A DNA stretch of 64,000 nucleotides from Oasisia sp. SBJ-2009 (GCA_964017155.1 OZ024861.1:14768412-14832411); one strand, 5' to 3'. Counted from the stretch's first letter, positions 1-12,159 are shown. The notes: generated by a model from the sequence alone, not told the origin. Translations and numbers: made by a program.

Positions 1-1277
1 TGTAGTCCTATGTGTGTGTACCTTATTGCGAAATAGGCTAGCGCAAGTAAAACATTGAAAGAACGAAGTAAAAGTGGAAGAAAGCGCCTCCCCCCCCCCC
101 AGTTTGCTTAGATCAAAGGCGTCGCCATCTTGAAATTTGACGTCGCCGGGAACGAAAATGGCGCGTCTGCCGTATCGTCGTGACGTCACGGTATTGTTGT
201 GGCGCGTCTTCCGGTTTGCCGCCATTACTGTGTCGCGCAGCCGAATGCTGGCGACAGATGCCAGTTTCTTTAGTGTAATCTCGACCGCATCGCGGTGGGA
301 TTTGCGTCTTTGACGCCAGTGGGGTGAAGGAATGTGGGCATATGTAAGCATTGAGCCTGCTGTTTTCAATTTTGTTAGACACCGTGCACATTGTAACGCT
401 GGTTTATTGTTTTTTCTCAGGTGTCTGCGCCCGGTGAATATACAGCGACACGTGGCCGACGACTTCTGGCAGCATTACTGACCGACCAGGCCCGATGATG
501 TGAAGATTGGCGACGCGGAACAGTCATTCGACAGTGGGTGACGCGTTGTTTTATCAAGTTATTTTATTTATATAACCTGTTGAGTGAGGTAGATGATAAT
601 GTAGGCCGATCACTGGGAGAATCAAATCAATGATAGCATGACATCGATACATGTATCACAGCTAGTTCGAGTTGACATTAGTTTTGATGTTGCAGTTCTC
701 ACAATCGAAACGTTTTACTCAGACGATTGATCGAGCTATTTTTCACGCTATATGATGTATTTCAAGATACACAATGTCAAAATATGATGCAAAATAATGC
801 ACATGAAACGAGACTTGTGTAAGAGGTCGAGATCGCACCGCGGAAAGTATCTTAACACTGATATGCATAAGCACCATTCGCGCGGCCAATGCCACACACA
901 TTATCGCATGTACACATACACCCACTCAATACAGTTGAGTAGATGATTCTTTGACCGTCATGACAGCAAGCACAACGCATTCATCTCGACTGGAAACAGC
1001 ATACTTAGGAATCAGCATGCAAAGGCAACCTATACAAGTGCCTCTTTCTTTGCAATAGTGTAACTCAAGGGTTCGCATTTGACATGTCTTCCTTGAAAGA
1101 CAAGTGTAGAGATCATTCGATGTTTTGAGACCCATATTTGTTGCAGTCACACATATCTCGGCACGCGGATTTGTATCTAGGTAGTGACGGAGTTCGAATG
1201 CATATGTTGATACATTGCCTTGGAAACAATATCATATGGTACAGTGATCAGTGCCAACAGGTCAGCTCTTTGGCCAT
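1..1277 (-). repeat. Partial unit of the 2.24-kb satellite (copy W1)
   Basis: This stretch matches 36355-37634 almost base for base in the same orientation, so it is one more minus-oriented satellite unit more than 34 kb from the main array. It contains the conserved GC-rich core with TGACGTCA at 181-188, an 11-C tract near 90-100, and the candidate GT-AG intron at 344-420. The left end is cut by the window edge and the right end by the N gap, so the array may continue on either side. Confidence 0.93.
158..313 (+). other. 51-codon ORF within the satellite core, coding status doubtful
   Basis: An ATG in a favourable context (cgaaaATGG) opens a 51-codon frame beginning MARLPYRRDV and ending at TGA 311-313. 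The same frame is open in the copies at 36515-36670 and 38758-38913 and, on the minus strand, in the first three plus-array units. In the last two complete units the sixth codon has become TAA. Differences between copies are mostly amino-acid changing (for example A32T and F37L in the 38758 copy). I see no sign of protein-level selection, and I recognise no family. Confidence 0.25.
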
Positions 1278-1477
1278 NNNNNNNNNNNNNNNNNNNNNNN
1301 NNNNNNNNNNNNNNNNNNNNNNNNNNNNNNNNNNNNNNNNNNNNNNNNNNNNNNNNNNNNNNNNNNNNNNNNNNNNNNNNNNNNNNNNNNNNNNNNNNNN
1401 NNNNNNNNNNNNNNNNNNNNNNNNNNNNNNNNNNNNNNNNNNNNNNNNNNNNNNNNNNNNNNNNNNNNNNNNNNNNN
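1278..1477. other. Assembly gap (200 N)
   Basis: Exactly 200 consecutive N. It begins inside a satellite unit, and the sequence after it does not match the satellite, so the true distance and even the adjacency of the two sides are uncertain. Confidence 0.99.
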
Positions 1478-4400
1478 ATTTGTTGCTCAAACAAATGTAG
1501 CGCATTCTGCAATTCAACAAACGTTCTAACAGATTCGCCCACCCCAAAACAACGTTATCTGACACCAGCAACGACGGCTTGTGCATTCCCATGCTGTAAA
1601 GCCTGTAATGCACATGCATCGAAAAACTATCGGTGCAATAGTCCCATAACTACTGTACCGACTTTGGGTGAATTATACACTTCGTATTATATATAATATA
1701 CATCCATGGCATAGAATAGAAGGGCACAGTCTAAAGATAATCAACCGAATACATAGCTGATACATCCACACAATAAATACATACTAGATTAATCATTGAT
1801 AAATAGAACACATTTGCAATGCGCTCTCGACGTTTTTATTGAGTACGTCCATAGCCATGCCATCGCCATATGCCGGTCGTCAACTTTGTCAACAAACGGA
1901 TTTAATTATTCGTTCCGACTGTTGGTATGCGTATGCATACCAACATTTTTCCTCCCGAAAAAGGGGAAATGCACATAGTGTTACATAGTATTTAGTAATA
2001 TATAATTACACAATATGCCTAATGTTCAATTTAAATTAGTTGCACTATTGCCCGTAGTATTGGCATCGTGTCACAGTTGCCGTAAGTCATAACTTCACTC
2101 TTCAGTCTTTAGTCAGTTTACACCACATTGAAACATATATCACATTTAACAAGTCATTTGTGAATATTAGTATCGTGACTGTTTCGAGAATAGCACTTTT
2201 AAGCACTCGTAACCTGCGATGCTTGATACAAAAACAGTGGCGCTAATAAGTTCCAAAGTCCATCGAAAAAACGGGACCGCACAGCAGATTGAAACACACG
2301 AGTTGGCGTGTGCTATAAATAGCCCCATCCACAATTAAATTGTCATTAAGCGCCAGCGGTCTAGAGGGTGTGTAGTAATGAATATGCCGCTCTTTGACTG
2401 CAAATCTGACGATTGTGCTGGCGGTTATATTTACTATAACATATCCAGAAGGCATAATATGCCCTATATTGTAGCGTCTCTGTTAACTGGGAAGAAACAC
2501 AGGATATGACGATTTTGCATAATATATTAATTATGTATTTATGCCGATTATGGTGCAGAAACATAACAAAATGCATGCCATTGTTTGGCATAGACAATAT
2601 ATGGCCTTTTATTACAGGCTAACCAGGGGCAGGAACCGGTGAGTCATGGACTATCTTAATTTGATTGGCTTCCCAATCCCAACCTTTAAGTAACTGTCCG
2701 TGATATATTATGTCAAGCAAGCTTATTCATCGTCAAATTTAATTTCCCATTTGACTTGATTTGTATGTTTCGTGTTTTTCATCTGAAACTTGAAAGGACT
2801 GTTTCTGTGACATCCACTGGCAATGTGTCTGGCTGTCACTGTCATGTTATATTTTATGTAAGCTAATTTAGCCCATTTTTAAGCTTGAGATATATTGTAA
2901 CGCAATTTCGTAATTATAGCAACCAAACTAGTTTAATTTTTAATTACAAGTACAGTTATTTTTAAGTTTTAAAAGGGCATGCTGCAAGCCCGCACGTATA
3001 ATGTGGTTACTTACACACAATTGTTTACGTTAACCTTGGGTGTGCTAAGAGAGTTGAATTTGAAGTTTATCTAACCATGGGTACATTATTTGCAAAAAGA
3101 CTGCGTCAGTCCGTGAGAGGTATGCTGCGTGATGTGCAAAACAGATCCAGACAGTTAATTATTTGTTGTTGTTAGGAAATACAAATTTAGGAGGAACCTT
3201 TCTAACCGGATTTTGAAAAGGGGATACAATTTTGCAATGCAAGCATTATAATTTGACCAGTTCGATGGAAAACCTAATAAGTATATATTTTTTCCTTACT
3301 ATCACAACAGATCTCTACAAACAAAAAGAAACAGAAAGTGTTGCTGCACACATAGTTTTATAAGTGACAGAAGAAATGTGGATAGTCTGTTACATCATCC
3401 TTAATATTAAAAAACAGGCAATAACGTATGTTCTACTTATCACTGTGATGCATGCTCAATGTTACGTTACACCACTACAACGGGGAAATGTTGGGAAAGA
3501 ATATTTTCACTTTAAATTGCAACAGAAGCAGTTGCTGCAGCAAGAATTAAAAAAATAAAGGATGAACGAATGTTTGCTGTGGGTCGTATCATGGTGTTGT
3601 GCTATATCCTGTAAGATTCATTTCACACGCGGCGGAAAAATGTAAAGTTCTGTTTATTTTTTACCAAAACCTTTCACTTGACTTGTATAGAGCAGTCGGA
3701 CGCGCATAAAGTCCCACTTGTCTACGGGACATAGCGCCTCGAAACATCGGGTAAACGGCGTGAGTAACAGTGATTCAACTTAATACGCTAAATGCCCCCA
3801 TCGGTAGTAACAATGACTCGATTAATACGCCAGATGCCTCGGTGGCGCGGATAAACAGCGGAATAACTATGACTAACTTCGTATAACGTCTAACTTTCGA
3901 ACGCCTGCCAAAGCCCGCCGATCGTACCGACGACCAGGGTGGCGACATGCGACACGCGAGCAGGCGTTGCCCGGCGCGCGGGAGAATCTAACGACTCTCT
4001 TAGTGAGTTCCATTTTACATTGTAATTACACTGGATACGGTTCTCCATGTCATATAATTCATTGAGTCTCATGCCAGACTCAGATTGCATCTTATAGGCG
4101 TCAATCGTGTTCAGTTCGACGGTTGAGAGATCGTTAGGCCAATGAAGGTGAACTACGAATGTCCGTGGTCCGAGTAATAGCACTGGTGTAACCCTGAAAC
4201 AGGCCAGCACCCGGGGCATCATTCCGAGTGAATATTACCATACTTTATCCACGGTGCACACGGCCGTGCGAGAGTTGGCTTCATTCAGTTGCTTTTTAAT
4301 CTTTCCTCTTAATGATTTCCTCATCATTTAAAAAGAAAGATAACAAATCGAACTGATTATTACCATACCCTCTTTATAAGTCGGAGTGTTTCTCTTGCGG

Positions 4401-4590
4401 AGATGTGTCCGCTTTCAAATGGTCAAATCCTCGACTGTTTCCCTGGTAATGGATTGTCACGGTGGGAGTCTCGCCGGTCGTGCGCAGATGGCGAGGCCTC
4501 CTTATGTTAATGGCACTAGATTTTATATTACTATTGTTTCAGATCATGCAGAGGTCACTATCACCTTATAGTGTGACCGACTGGGCCAAA
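1478..4590. other. AT-rich sequence without a recognisable gene
   Basis: Only short, unremarkable open frames occur on either strand; none matches a family I know. Around 3750-3890 there are three imperfect copies of a roughly 50-bp motif built around 'taaca(a/g)tgactc...taatacg'. Around 3900-4220 the base composition is higher in GC, without a convincing reading frame. Confidence 0.6.
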
Positions 4591-4594
4591 CTAT

Positions 4595-4655
4595 TACGAA
4601 TACGAATACGAATACGAATACATTTATTTCAGGTAAAAACCCATATACAATTGGT
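4595..4655 (-). repeat. Probable LINE 3' tail with (TATTCG)n
   Basis: Read on the minus strand, the segment runs 'cctgaaataaatg' followed by about four TATTCG repeats. This is the same layout (AATAAA signal then a short tandem tail) as the end of the LINE at 16340-16366, so it is probably the 3' end of an otherwise lost non-LTR insertion. Confidence 0.4.
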
Positions 4656-4835
4656 ACATACATGAGCACATCTACGTATTCAAAAATGAAAAGCATTGTC
4701 CTCCGCCTGACAGGTTAGTGTCATAAATGAATATTTACAAGTGTAGCAAAATGGCAATTTGATGCCTTGAAAACTTTCCACCGTCATTAGCTTCGATTTG
4801 ATACCAAGATGATCTCTGTGTCTCGAAAATTATGC

Positions 4836-5500
4836 CCGCTGTGGGTGAAAACCTAAACCACACTCTAAATAACTGAAATTGTAATTATCGCATGTTGGGT
4901 CTTCTAATGTGCTACTATTTTTATTGTACTGATAATAATCATGATCTAACTGTCGCCTTAATGTTTCTAATTTGTTTTTTAGTTTGATTGTGCGCATTAA
5001 AATTATTATATTGAAGGTCAAGGTCAATGATAACAATCAAGGACAATGCGTGTTATCCCGCGCATTGACTGCGCGGGCGGGAAAATCAAACTAGGCTTGA
5101 CAATATGGCATGTGGTATATAATTTCGAAGCTCTGCATCTGGAACTTTGGTTCCTAATATAATTACGCCCGCTGTGGGTGAAAATCCTAACACGCCCCCT
5201 AAATCACATAAATTCTTTTTATCGAATGTCCGGTCTTCTGATGCGCTACTGTCTTTAGTGCATCGACACTAACGATGATCTTGACTTAATGTTTTTATGT
5301 TGTTAAATTTGATTGTTCACATTGCTATACATGAATTATTCTGAAAGTCAAGGTCGCCGATACATTTCAAGGTCAATGTGTTTGCACCCTGCTCATGGAC
5401 TGTGCGGGCGCGAAAATTAAACTGCTTGACCATATGGCATGTAATACCTCATTTTGTAGCTCTGCATCTCTAGGTGTCGAATAATGGACCTTGTTTCTGT
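4836..5500 (+). repeat. Two tandem ~335-bp subrepeats
   Basis: The phrase 'cccgctgtgggtgaaaa' starts both copies (about 4832 and 5167). Each continues through a 'tcttctgatg/atgtgctact' block, an 'aggtcaaggtc' block with adjacent nuclear-receptor-like half-sites, and a 'ggcgggaaaat' or 'ggcgcgaaaat' block. A third, inverted partial copy lies at about 7785-7940. Confidence 0.75.
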
Positions 5501-5870
5501 TTTAATTACGTAGGATACACTTGGCATAAAGCCCATGGAGGTAATATGACCCCCACTATATCTGCCAACTTATCGAACACGAAATTTGCTTGATACGGTG
5601 AAGACTGGTGCAGTCACTTAGTGGATATTGTTCGTGATCATATAGCCAAATACCAGGAGCTCAGAGAAGCACCGAAGAATGGGGAACTGCGAGAAATCGG
5701 ACGCTTCTGGATCTAATACATGGATTGCATCTGGCTCTTTGTTTAATTGAGCAATGCAACCAAAAGATCGAACCAGATCGGTACAAGTCTGTCATAAGCG
5801 GAATGCCAAACCCGCTTTTCCGTGCAGATCAGCAGAATTATGCTCGATTTCTCACATAGGCCTACTACAG

Positions 5871-7545
5871 CAGACATGCCACATTTTTGGGATGGCAATC
5901 CATATTTTTGACAAACTATTCTGTAAGAATCCGTATCACTAGTCAGATCTTCCAGTTAACTGGCCTAAGTTATTAAGGCCTTTTCAAAACGGGGTTTTCC
6001 ACGTTTTTTCGACGTGTTTTTTATGTGTATGTGTTTGGAATGCAGTCTTGCCACATTTTTGAGATGGCAATCCGTATGTTTGACCTAAACGTTGGTAAGA
6101 ATCCGTATCAATCCGTATCATTAATAAGATATTCCAGTTAACTGGCCTAAGGTTGTCTTAGACTTAGCCTAAGTTATTAATTTAAGGTCTTATCAAAACG
6201 GTATTTTCTATTATTTGGGCCAGTTAACTGGAAGATTACCGAAGTTTTACTTCACTTCAGCACGTTGAAACTGCGCACCGCAAAACAGACAGTGTCATCA
6301 AATAATGACAATTTATTTCAGCAGTTCGCGCGTATATCGAAGTTTCACTGGCAAGCGTCAACATATTGAAATCAGAAATCCAGGCGATTTCATTGAACTC
6401 GGCGTCGAGCTCCATTTCCTGTACAGCTTTTTATAATCGTCACGAGCCTGCCACGCGCCCCGTTCCCACCCGTTGAGCCACCAGCTGCAGGTTTGAGAAC
6501 TAAAATTTACCAGCACGCCATCTGTTACGCGCTACAATAAACTAATCGGTGGTTTAGTTCGTTCGTTTAGAAGTCACTTAGTCACTAACAGCAAACAATT
6601 ATTCCGTTACGCAGTATAGTTTTGTGACGCATGCAAGGCATAATGTGGGTAAAAATAAATTCTCCATAAATTTATTTAAAATCCGTATCAAAACGGACTA
6701 CGGCCGTATTACTTAAAAACAGCCAAAATCCGTATCGGATAAGGGTAATCCGTATCATGTGGCATGTCTGGGAATGTCATTCTGCATCACTCACGCTAAA
6801 AGAAGTCAGATATATATTTTTAATTGTGTTTTAGTTCAATTTAATGCCGTCGAGTCGACGTAAATAGGATGGTGTCACAAGGCGCGAGCTGTTAGCGCAG
6901 CCCAGACAGATCGGAGGCCTCAAACCCCGGCTAGCTTTGTCAAAGGCGATGTCTAACGTGTGCATTGCGAAGTCGAAATAAATTGCCATATTTTATAAAT
7001 TTATTATAAAATGATGACATTAATGTGTAGCCTTAGTTTTGGGGACATATTCGGAAATCGTGGCGTATTTACGTCGACTCAACGACATTAATTTGATAAA
7101 AAACACAATTAAACAATATATATATCCGACTTCTTTTTAGCGGGTGTGATGCAGAATGACATTCTAAACACATAGGCATCGACAAAACATGATAAAACCG
7201 TTTTGAAAAGGCCCAAATAATGTAAGCCAGTAACTGGAAAATTACCGCAGTTTTATAATTATTTCACAACAAATTTACCAGCGCGCCATCTGTTACGTGC
7301 TATAATAAACTAATCGGTGGTTTAGTTCGTTCGTTTCGAATCGATTTACTTAGTTACTAACAGTAATCGATTATTCTGTCTATGCTGTACAGGTTTGTGA
7401 CGCAAGCAAGGACATAAAGTGGTTAAAAATAATGTCTCTATCAATTTAGTTAAAATCCGTATCAAAATAGAGTACGGCCGTATCACTTAAAAACCCGCCA
7501 AAATCCGTATCAGATACGGGTAATCCGTATCATGTGGCAAGTCTG
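5871..7545. mobile_element. Non-autonomous DNA transposon, outer copy, 6-bp target duplication
   Basis: The element starts CAGACATGCCACAT and ends ATGTGGCAAGTCTG, imperfect 14-bp terminal inverted repeats, flanked by perfect 6-bp direct repeats CTACAG (5865-5870 and 7546-7551). It carries repeated 'atccgtatc' motifs near both ends. Its centre is a long interrupted palindrome (5949-6042 plus 6777-6872 against about 7070-7242). A sister copy (6043-6770) is inserted in one arm. No transposase frame is visible. A 6-bp target duplication fits only a few DNA transposon groups, such as IS3EU or Dada, but I cannot assign one. Confidence 0.82.
6043..6770. mobile_element. Nested sister copy of the same DNA transposon
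   Basis: It begins CAGTCTTGCCACAT, ends ATGTGGCATGTCTG and is flanked by perfect 6-bp duplications GGAATG (6037-6042 and 6771-6776). It is 728 bp long and collinear with the 739-bp copy at 61073-61811 read in reverse. It inserted into the left arm of the internal palindrome of the 5871-7545 copy, which fixes the order of the two insertions. Confidence 0.85.
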
Positions 7546-8112
7546 CTACAGACAATTTATGAAATACGTTGAGAAAACGCGTCCTGGTTCAGAGAAACTA
7601 CCGAGTTCCCATGTAGCGAACCCCATTCAAATCCTGCAATACTTAAAATAATAGAAGAAACAGCTATGAAGAGGCTAAAGACGGGTCAGGTTCTGTTGTA
7701 TATTATGTTGGAATCGGCGGTATCGTCATTAATGTTGAGTGAGCCCAATTCAATTCTTGAGTGCACACACCAAGTATAATTTAAATGCGCACAATCAAAC
7801 TGAACAACATTGAGATACATTAAACTAACATCTAGATCATGATTATTATCAGTACAATAAAGATAGTAGCGCATTAGAAGGCAATAATTAAAATGTCAGC
7901 GATTTAGGGGTGGGTTAATTAGGTTTTCACCCACAGCGGGCATAATTTGCGAGACACAAAGGTCATCTTGGTATAAAATCGAAGCTAATGACAGTGGAAA
8001 GTTTTCTAGGTGACAAAATTGCCACTTGGTTAAACAAAAAGACTTATAAATATTCATTTATAACACTAACTTGTCAGGCGGAGGACGATTGTTTCATTTT
8101 TAGGGGGATTCA

Positions 8113-8824
8113 ATGGTTCACACTGTGGAATTGAATTGGAGCAAACCCCTATATCATACACCGCCACCTTTCCACATATCTCAGGATGCTTTCTGCCTAA
8201 TGGTGTGTCTCTACAGCTATGTTTCAATGTTTTTCAATTCAGTTTATTTCAGTTCAATTTCTTTCAATTCCACTTCCATCTATAATTATTCAATTCCAAG
8301 TCCTGCTCAAAAACTACATCTTGGGTATTTGCAAATATACATAGAAAGCAGAGTAATAATTTACTAAATAATTATATATTATAGAGTAGATACTTAGACA
8401 TAGAATGATGATTTGAGAATGATAATACATGTAGTGTCACATTTTGATAGGTTTCTGCACCATTTATTAATACAATACAGAACTAGGGCTGAGTACATTT
8501 TCATTAGTATGCTAGTGGCTGGGTACAAGTGTAAGAACATTATCATGACTACAGTATTAATAAAACAAATATATTATACGTAATAATTTCCATTTATTTT
8601 TCAGTTATTAATTAATACAATTTATAATTGTAACTCAGCGCAGGTGATTATGCAATGGTTGTTGATAATTTATATATCAGGAAAACTGTAAACAAAAAAC
8701 ATCTATATTTCATCAATAATGAAGTTCACAATTTATAATCACACACTACTGGTTGTTGAAAAGGTTGGCACATGTCCACATGTTAGACAGCCAGACTACA
8801 ACCATTGCATAATACTATATTACT
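8113..8824. other. AT-rich spacer with a short inverted repeat
   Basis: The stretch 8230-8300 is low-complexity 'ttcaattcca' sequence, similar to 10890-11010. A perfect 16-bp inverted repeat, attatgcaatggttgt at about 8646-8661 and its reverse complement at about 8798-8813, brackets about 135 bp and may mark a tiny fold-back insertion. No gene is visible. Confidence 0.45.
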
Positions 8825-9640
8825 AGGGTCTAGGACCATTATCGCTACTTCCCCTTATAGCTGCAGTTTTTCCCCATTATAGATACTCGTGAAGTTTGAC
8901 AGGCAAACTAGTCACGTCATAGCTACTTATTTAATTACACAATTCAGGAAGGGACAGCAAGAGGGAGCATTAACTATTTCAGATTACTGTAAGATTCCTA
9001 CATGAAATGTATTAATGAAGGACACATTTTAGAAGTCATAAGAATGACATACAAATGTAACTGCCAGTTATTTGAAATGGAAAATATACCATAAAACACA
9101 TATGCAATTGTTTTTCAAAAGACAACTATATTAATTGTACTGGGTACAAAATTGCATTTATCGAAAAATAATGAGTCATCAATTATTCTTGTTAGGTGGT
9201 GGTGGGATGGCAGCATCATGTTTAGCAAACATGAACTGGAAGATGTTGGGATAGTGTTTCCCCACAACTTTCACAAACTTGGAATTCCAACCCTCAACAT
9301 GGTTGTTTTTTAATTTGTCAGTTTATGTGTAGAATTTCCACTCCTCCATGGTGATTTTTGAATCACCACCAAGCATGTCTCCACAAAATTATCACTTGAC
9401 TTTGTGGAAATTCGTCAGTGGGACACACTTATATCAAAGCTGTACACCACTCATGGACATCAGCTGGATGGAGATGAAAATGTAATAGTTAATGCTCCCT
9501 TATCTTGTTAAATTATAAAATGGAGAAATAGAAAAATTGCTATAACGGGACTAGTTCATATTTCAAACTTAATTAGTAGCTATAACGGGAATAAAGATTA
9601 GCTAAAATGAGAAGAAACCGCTATTAGTACAGATGGAAAT
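8825..9640 (-). mobile_element. Decayed Mutator-like (MULE) element
   Basis: About 150 bp at 8825-8985 (including 'gctacttccccttatagct' and 'agggagcattaactattt') recur in diverged reverse-complement form at about 9480-9640 ('aatagttaatgctccct', 'gctataacggg'). Between them lies a transposase remnant on the minus strand. Long terminal inverted repeats around a MULE-type transposase are the expected architecture. Ends are blurred by divergence, and I could not find a clean target duplication. Confidence 0.6.
9179..9350 (-). pseudogene. MULE transposase C-terminal fragment
   Basis: The minus strand reads KNNHVEGWNSKFVKVVGKHY then PNIFQF, ending at TGA 9179-9181. The pattern NNxVEGWxxxFxxxVGxxHPNIxxF is what I remember as the conserved C-terminal segment of MULE-type transposases linked to FLYWCH domains in invertebrate genomes. 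Immediately upstream, W-x-F/V-Y-like coding is interrupted by a stop. The catalytic DDE region is not recognisable. The fragment sits between inverted repeats, consistent with the remains of one transposon. Confidence 0.62.
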
Positions 9641-12159
9641 GGGCAGTTATTATTCTTAGCAGTTAGCACTGTTATCCAGTGCAAAGCAGGGCCCAGTGGC
9701 CTTCAGAATACATCAAGAGCTTGTCCTGCCTAATTGGTGGGTTAGCTGCTAATTGGCTCTTTATGGACATACTGATAGCTTAATTAAACAAACATCATTA
9801 TGCCTACACTGATAGCATACCTGTACAGTTATTATTTGTTTGCTAAAGGTGTTTCTGACTGGAAAAAGATGCTGCCTGCTGACTCTTGTGTGAGGACCCA
9901 GTTTGGTATCAAAGTCAGAGAATGATATATGGAACAAGTCCCAAATAGCCCAGCTGACATCTTGACAGGTCACCTCTTGACACTGTAGGCTGGACAGTTT
10001 AAATACCTCTATCTTTAAAAGAATTCTTCTCATATATCTATTAAGATAAAGAAACCACAAATAACAGTAAAATTACCAAATGTCATGTTTGTCATACTAT
10101 AGTACATACTACAGGAACTATAAACACCTATTATGATAATCAAACAATTGCGATCATTTTTAGTAGTCAATAGCAGTAACATGGTCATGATTCACAGGAA
10201 TAAAAATCACTATTTTGGCTAGGAAAAAGTTACAGGAAACAAGGCCACACAATAAATGTGTTGAAACACTAGATCAGTACATTCAAATGGTTTTGACGTT
10301 TGACTCACCGACACAGCATAATGAAGCATGCAGCAATAAGATAAATAATTAACTCCAAATATGACAATGCATCAACCAGTGTTTAAACGTCAATACAGGC
10401 AAGGTGTTACAAACTGATTGAGTAGCTAGGAAGAACATAAAAAAACACCGAGTGGCTATTTGGTAGTATTGGCTAGGTAAAATTTTTTTACAACATTTAT
10501 ATAAATGATGGTTGTCACATTCATGATTCAGTTTTCGGTCTTCACAGGGTTTATGCTTGCACTGGTGATCTTTGACTTTTAACTGGTTACACTTTGGACT
10601 ATTTGGAGATGTCCTGGCTTCACTGGTAGTCTTAGTGATACTGTGAGTGTGATTTTTATCTGGGCAATTTCTATGGTTCTTTGAAGCAGTCCCCAGCCAG
10701 CACTCATACATATAAGGCAGTAGGTTAAGCCTAATTGATTTCCCTTTCATCAGTTTCTTCCATTATTTAATTGATGGGCAATGTTTGACCATCAGCTTCA
10801 TTATCCAACTTTTCTTGGTCATTAAACACCATTGCCTGCACCGCAATACTCCCAACTGTCTGTAAAATATCTTTCGCAGCATCACAACAAAATCAGATGC
10901 TCAATTCCTTTGATTCAATTTAATTCAAAATATTTCAATTCCAATTCAATATCTTCCAATTACAATTCCCGCTCTAATTCCAGAATTGAATTGGTATTGA
11001 ACTGACCAATTCCAAAAATGCTCATTGCTATGTTATACTTTCTTTTAAACATGTTTTTTGTTTAAAAATACAGTAGTTTCCATTAGATAGTCAATTTATA
11101 GTGCAATCTTATCCAACTAATATTTAGGAGAACAATCAAGAACTTCCTCTCGATAAATTCACAGTTTAGATAGTGTTTTACTGAAAAGGCCATTTTAGAG
11201 ACTGCCTATGAATATTGAAGCATATTGTTTAAAAAAAGTCACTAGAATGTCAAAATTGACAAGTTAGCCAGAGTGGGGCCAAGTGAACGGGCTGGGGGCA
11301 GTTTGCTACTACCTCGGTTTTAGGAAATAGCTGTGTCATCATCTATTGCGAGTCTACTGACAGGAACTGGATATTTTACATATAAATATATTGTTTTATA
11401 TGTTTCAACACATTACCAGGCAGTTTGGACCACATCGCTAGGCACAGCGAACTTTCACAATGACTAACATAATGAGCAACGGGTTCATTAAGAGAACCAG
11501 TTATGAAATCCCCATTCTGGCTTTAACAATATTGTACAACAATAAACAAAAGGAACATTGAACATAGTGAAATTATTTTATTTTGTATCATATCATCAAA
11601 ATGTATTTTAAATGAGGAACAACACTCAAATAAAGTTCACACCAAGAGCAATCCCTATAGGTTGGAACCGGTGAAGTATTCGTGCAAAATAGGTAGTCCA
11701 TCATATCGTTTACACGTCACGGACATTTCAGCCTTTTCTGAAAAACAAGAGGGCATAACCCTATCACTTGTATGTATATAGTATATAATATACATATATA
11801 TTTTCAGTTTAGTAATACCCTATACTATTACATACGTTTTGGTGTATATCCTATTTTCCTGTAATCTAATCACAGAATGCAGTCAATATTTATGTGCTAA
11901 ATCTTTAAAATATATTACATGGAATTTATACAAACATGGCAAAAAAATTTGTGTTCTATGTGCATGTCTTTCTTTCACTATGCCAAGACCAAAACGTGTC
12001 ATGCAAATCTGTGCATGATCATGTGGATTAAAATATAATGTAAAAGCGCTACGTAAGTTATGCGACGTTATTGGACTTAGCTGAAATTTAAGGTCGTGAT
12101 TTGTAGAGTGAATATAAATGTACAGATATGTCATATCCGCACTGCTAGTAGTAAGTACT
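9641..12159. other. AT-rich sequence without a recognisable gene
   Basis: This holds low-complexity ATTGAATTGG/TTCAATTCC sequence at about 10890-11010, a short palindromic TA-rich patch near 11770-11800, and scattered short frames. Apart from the 133-codon frame at 10349-10750 nothing resembles coding sequence. Confidence 0.55.
10349..10750 (-). other. Unrecognised 133-codon ORF, Cys/His-rich
   Basis: The frame starts MKGKSIRLNLLPYMYECWLG and is rich in Cys, His, Asn and Lys, with spaced pairs such as CW...HRNC, CKHKPCED, HECDNHH and YKCCKK. This could be a degraded zinc-knuckle or zinc-finger segment of a retroelement or transposase. The spacing fits no motif I can name, and the C-terminal third turns hydrophobic. 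It may equally be chance; no splice context or neighbour supports a host gene. Confidence 0.2.

Larger units (their letters stand above)
4682..8102. mobile_element. Inverted-repeat element with AGGTCA-rich arms, interrupted by a transposon
   Basis: The first about 310 bp (4682-5000) reappear as the reverse complement at about 7785-8102. Both outer ends read AAAAATGAAA followed closely by GTCCTCCGCCTGACA. The left arm carries the subrepeat described at 4836-5500. The interior shows no intact transposase frame. The segment 5871-7545 is a separate insertion, leaving about 1.7 kb for the original element. The architecture of long arms built from tandem subrepeats resembles the larger fold-back element at 12160-20185. 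Superfamily not assigned. Confidence 0.65.

Noticed and set aside
3364..3558. 64-codon ORF as a small gene
   Set aside because: It starts at a non-ATG codon, has no recognisable motif, and lies in AT-rich sequence where such frames are expected.
6772..7164. A separate 393-bp MITE with GAATGTCATTC ends
   Set aside because: The inverted similarity extends beyond these ends across the inserted sister copy (5949-6042 with about 7165-7242), and GAATGACATTC is itself palindromic, so the apparent ends are not element ends.
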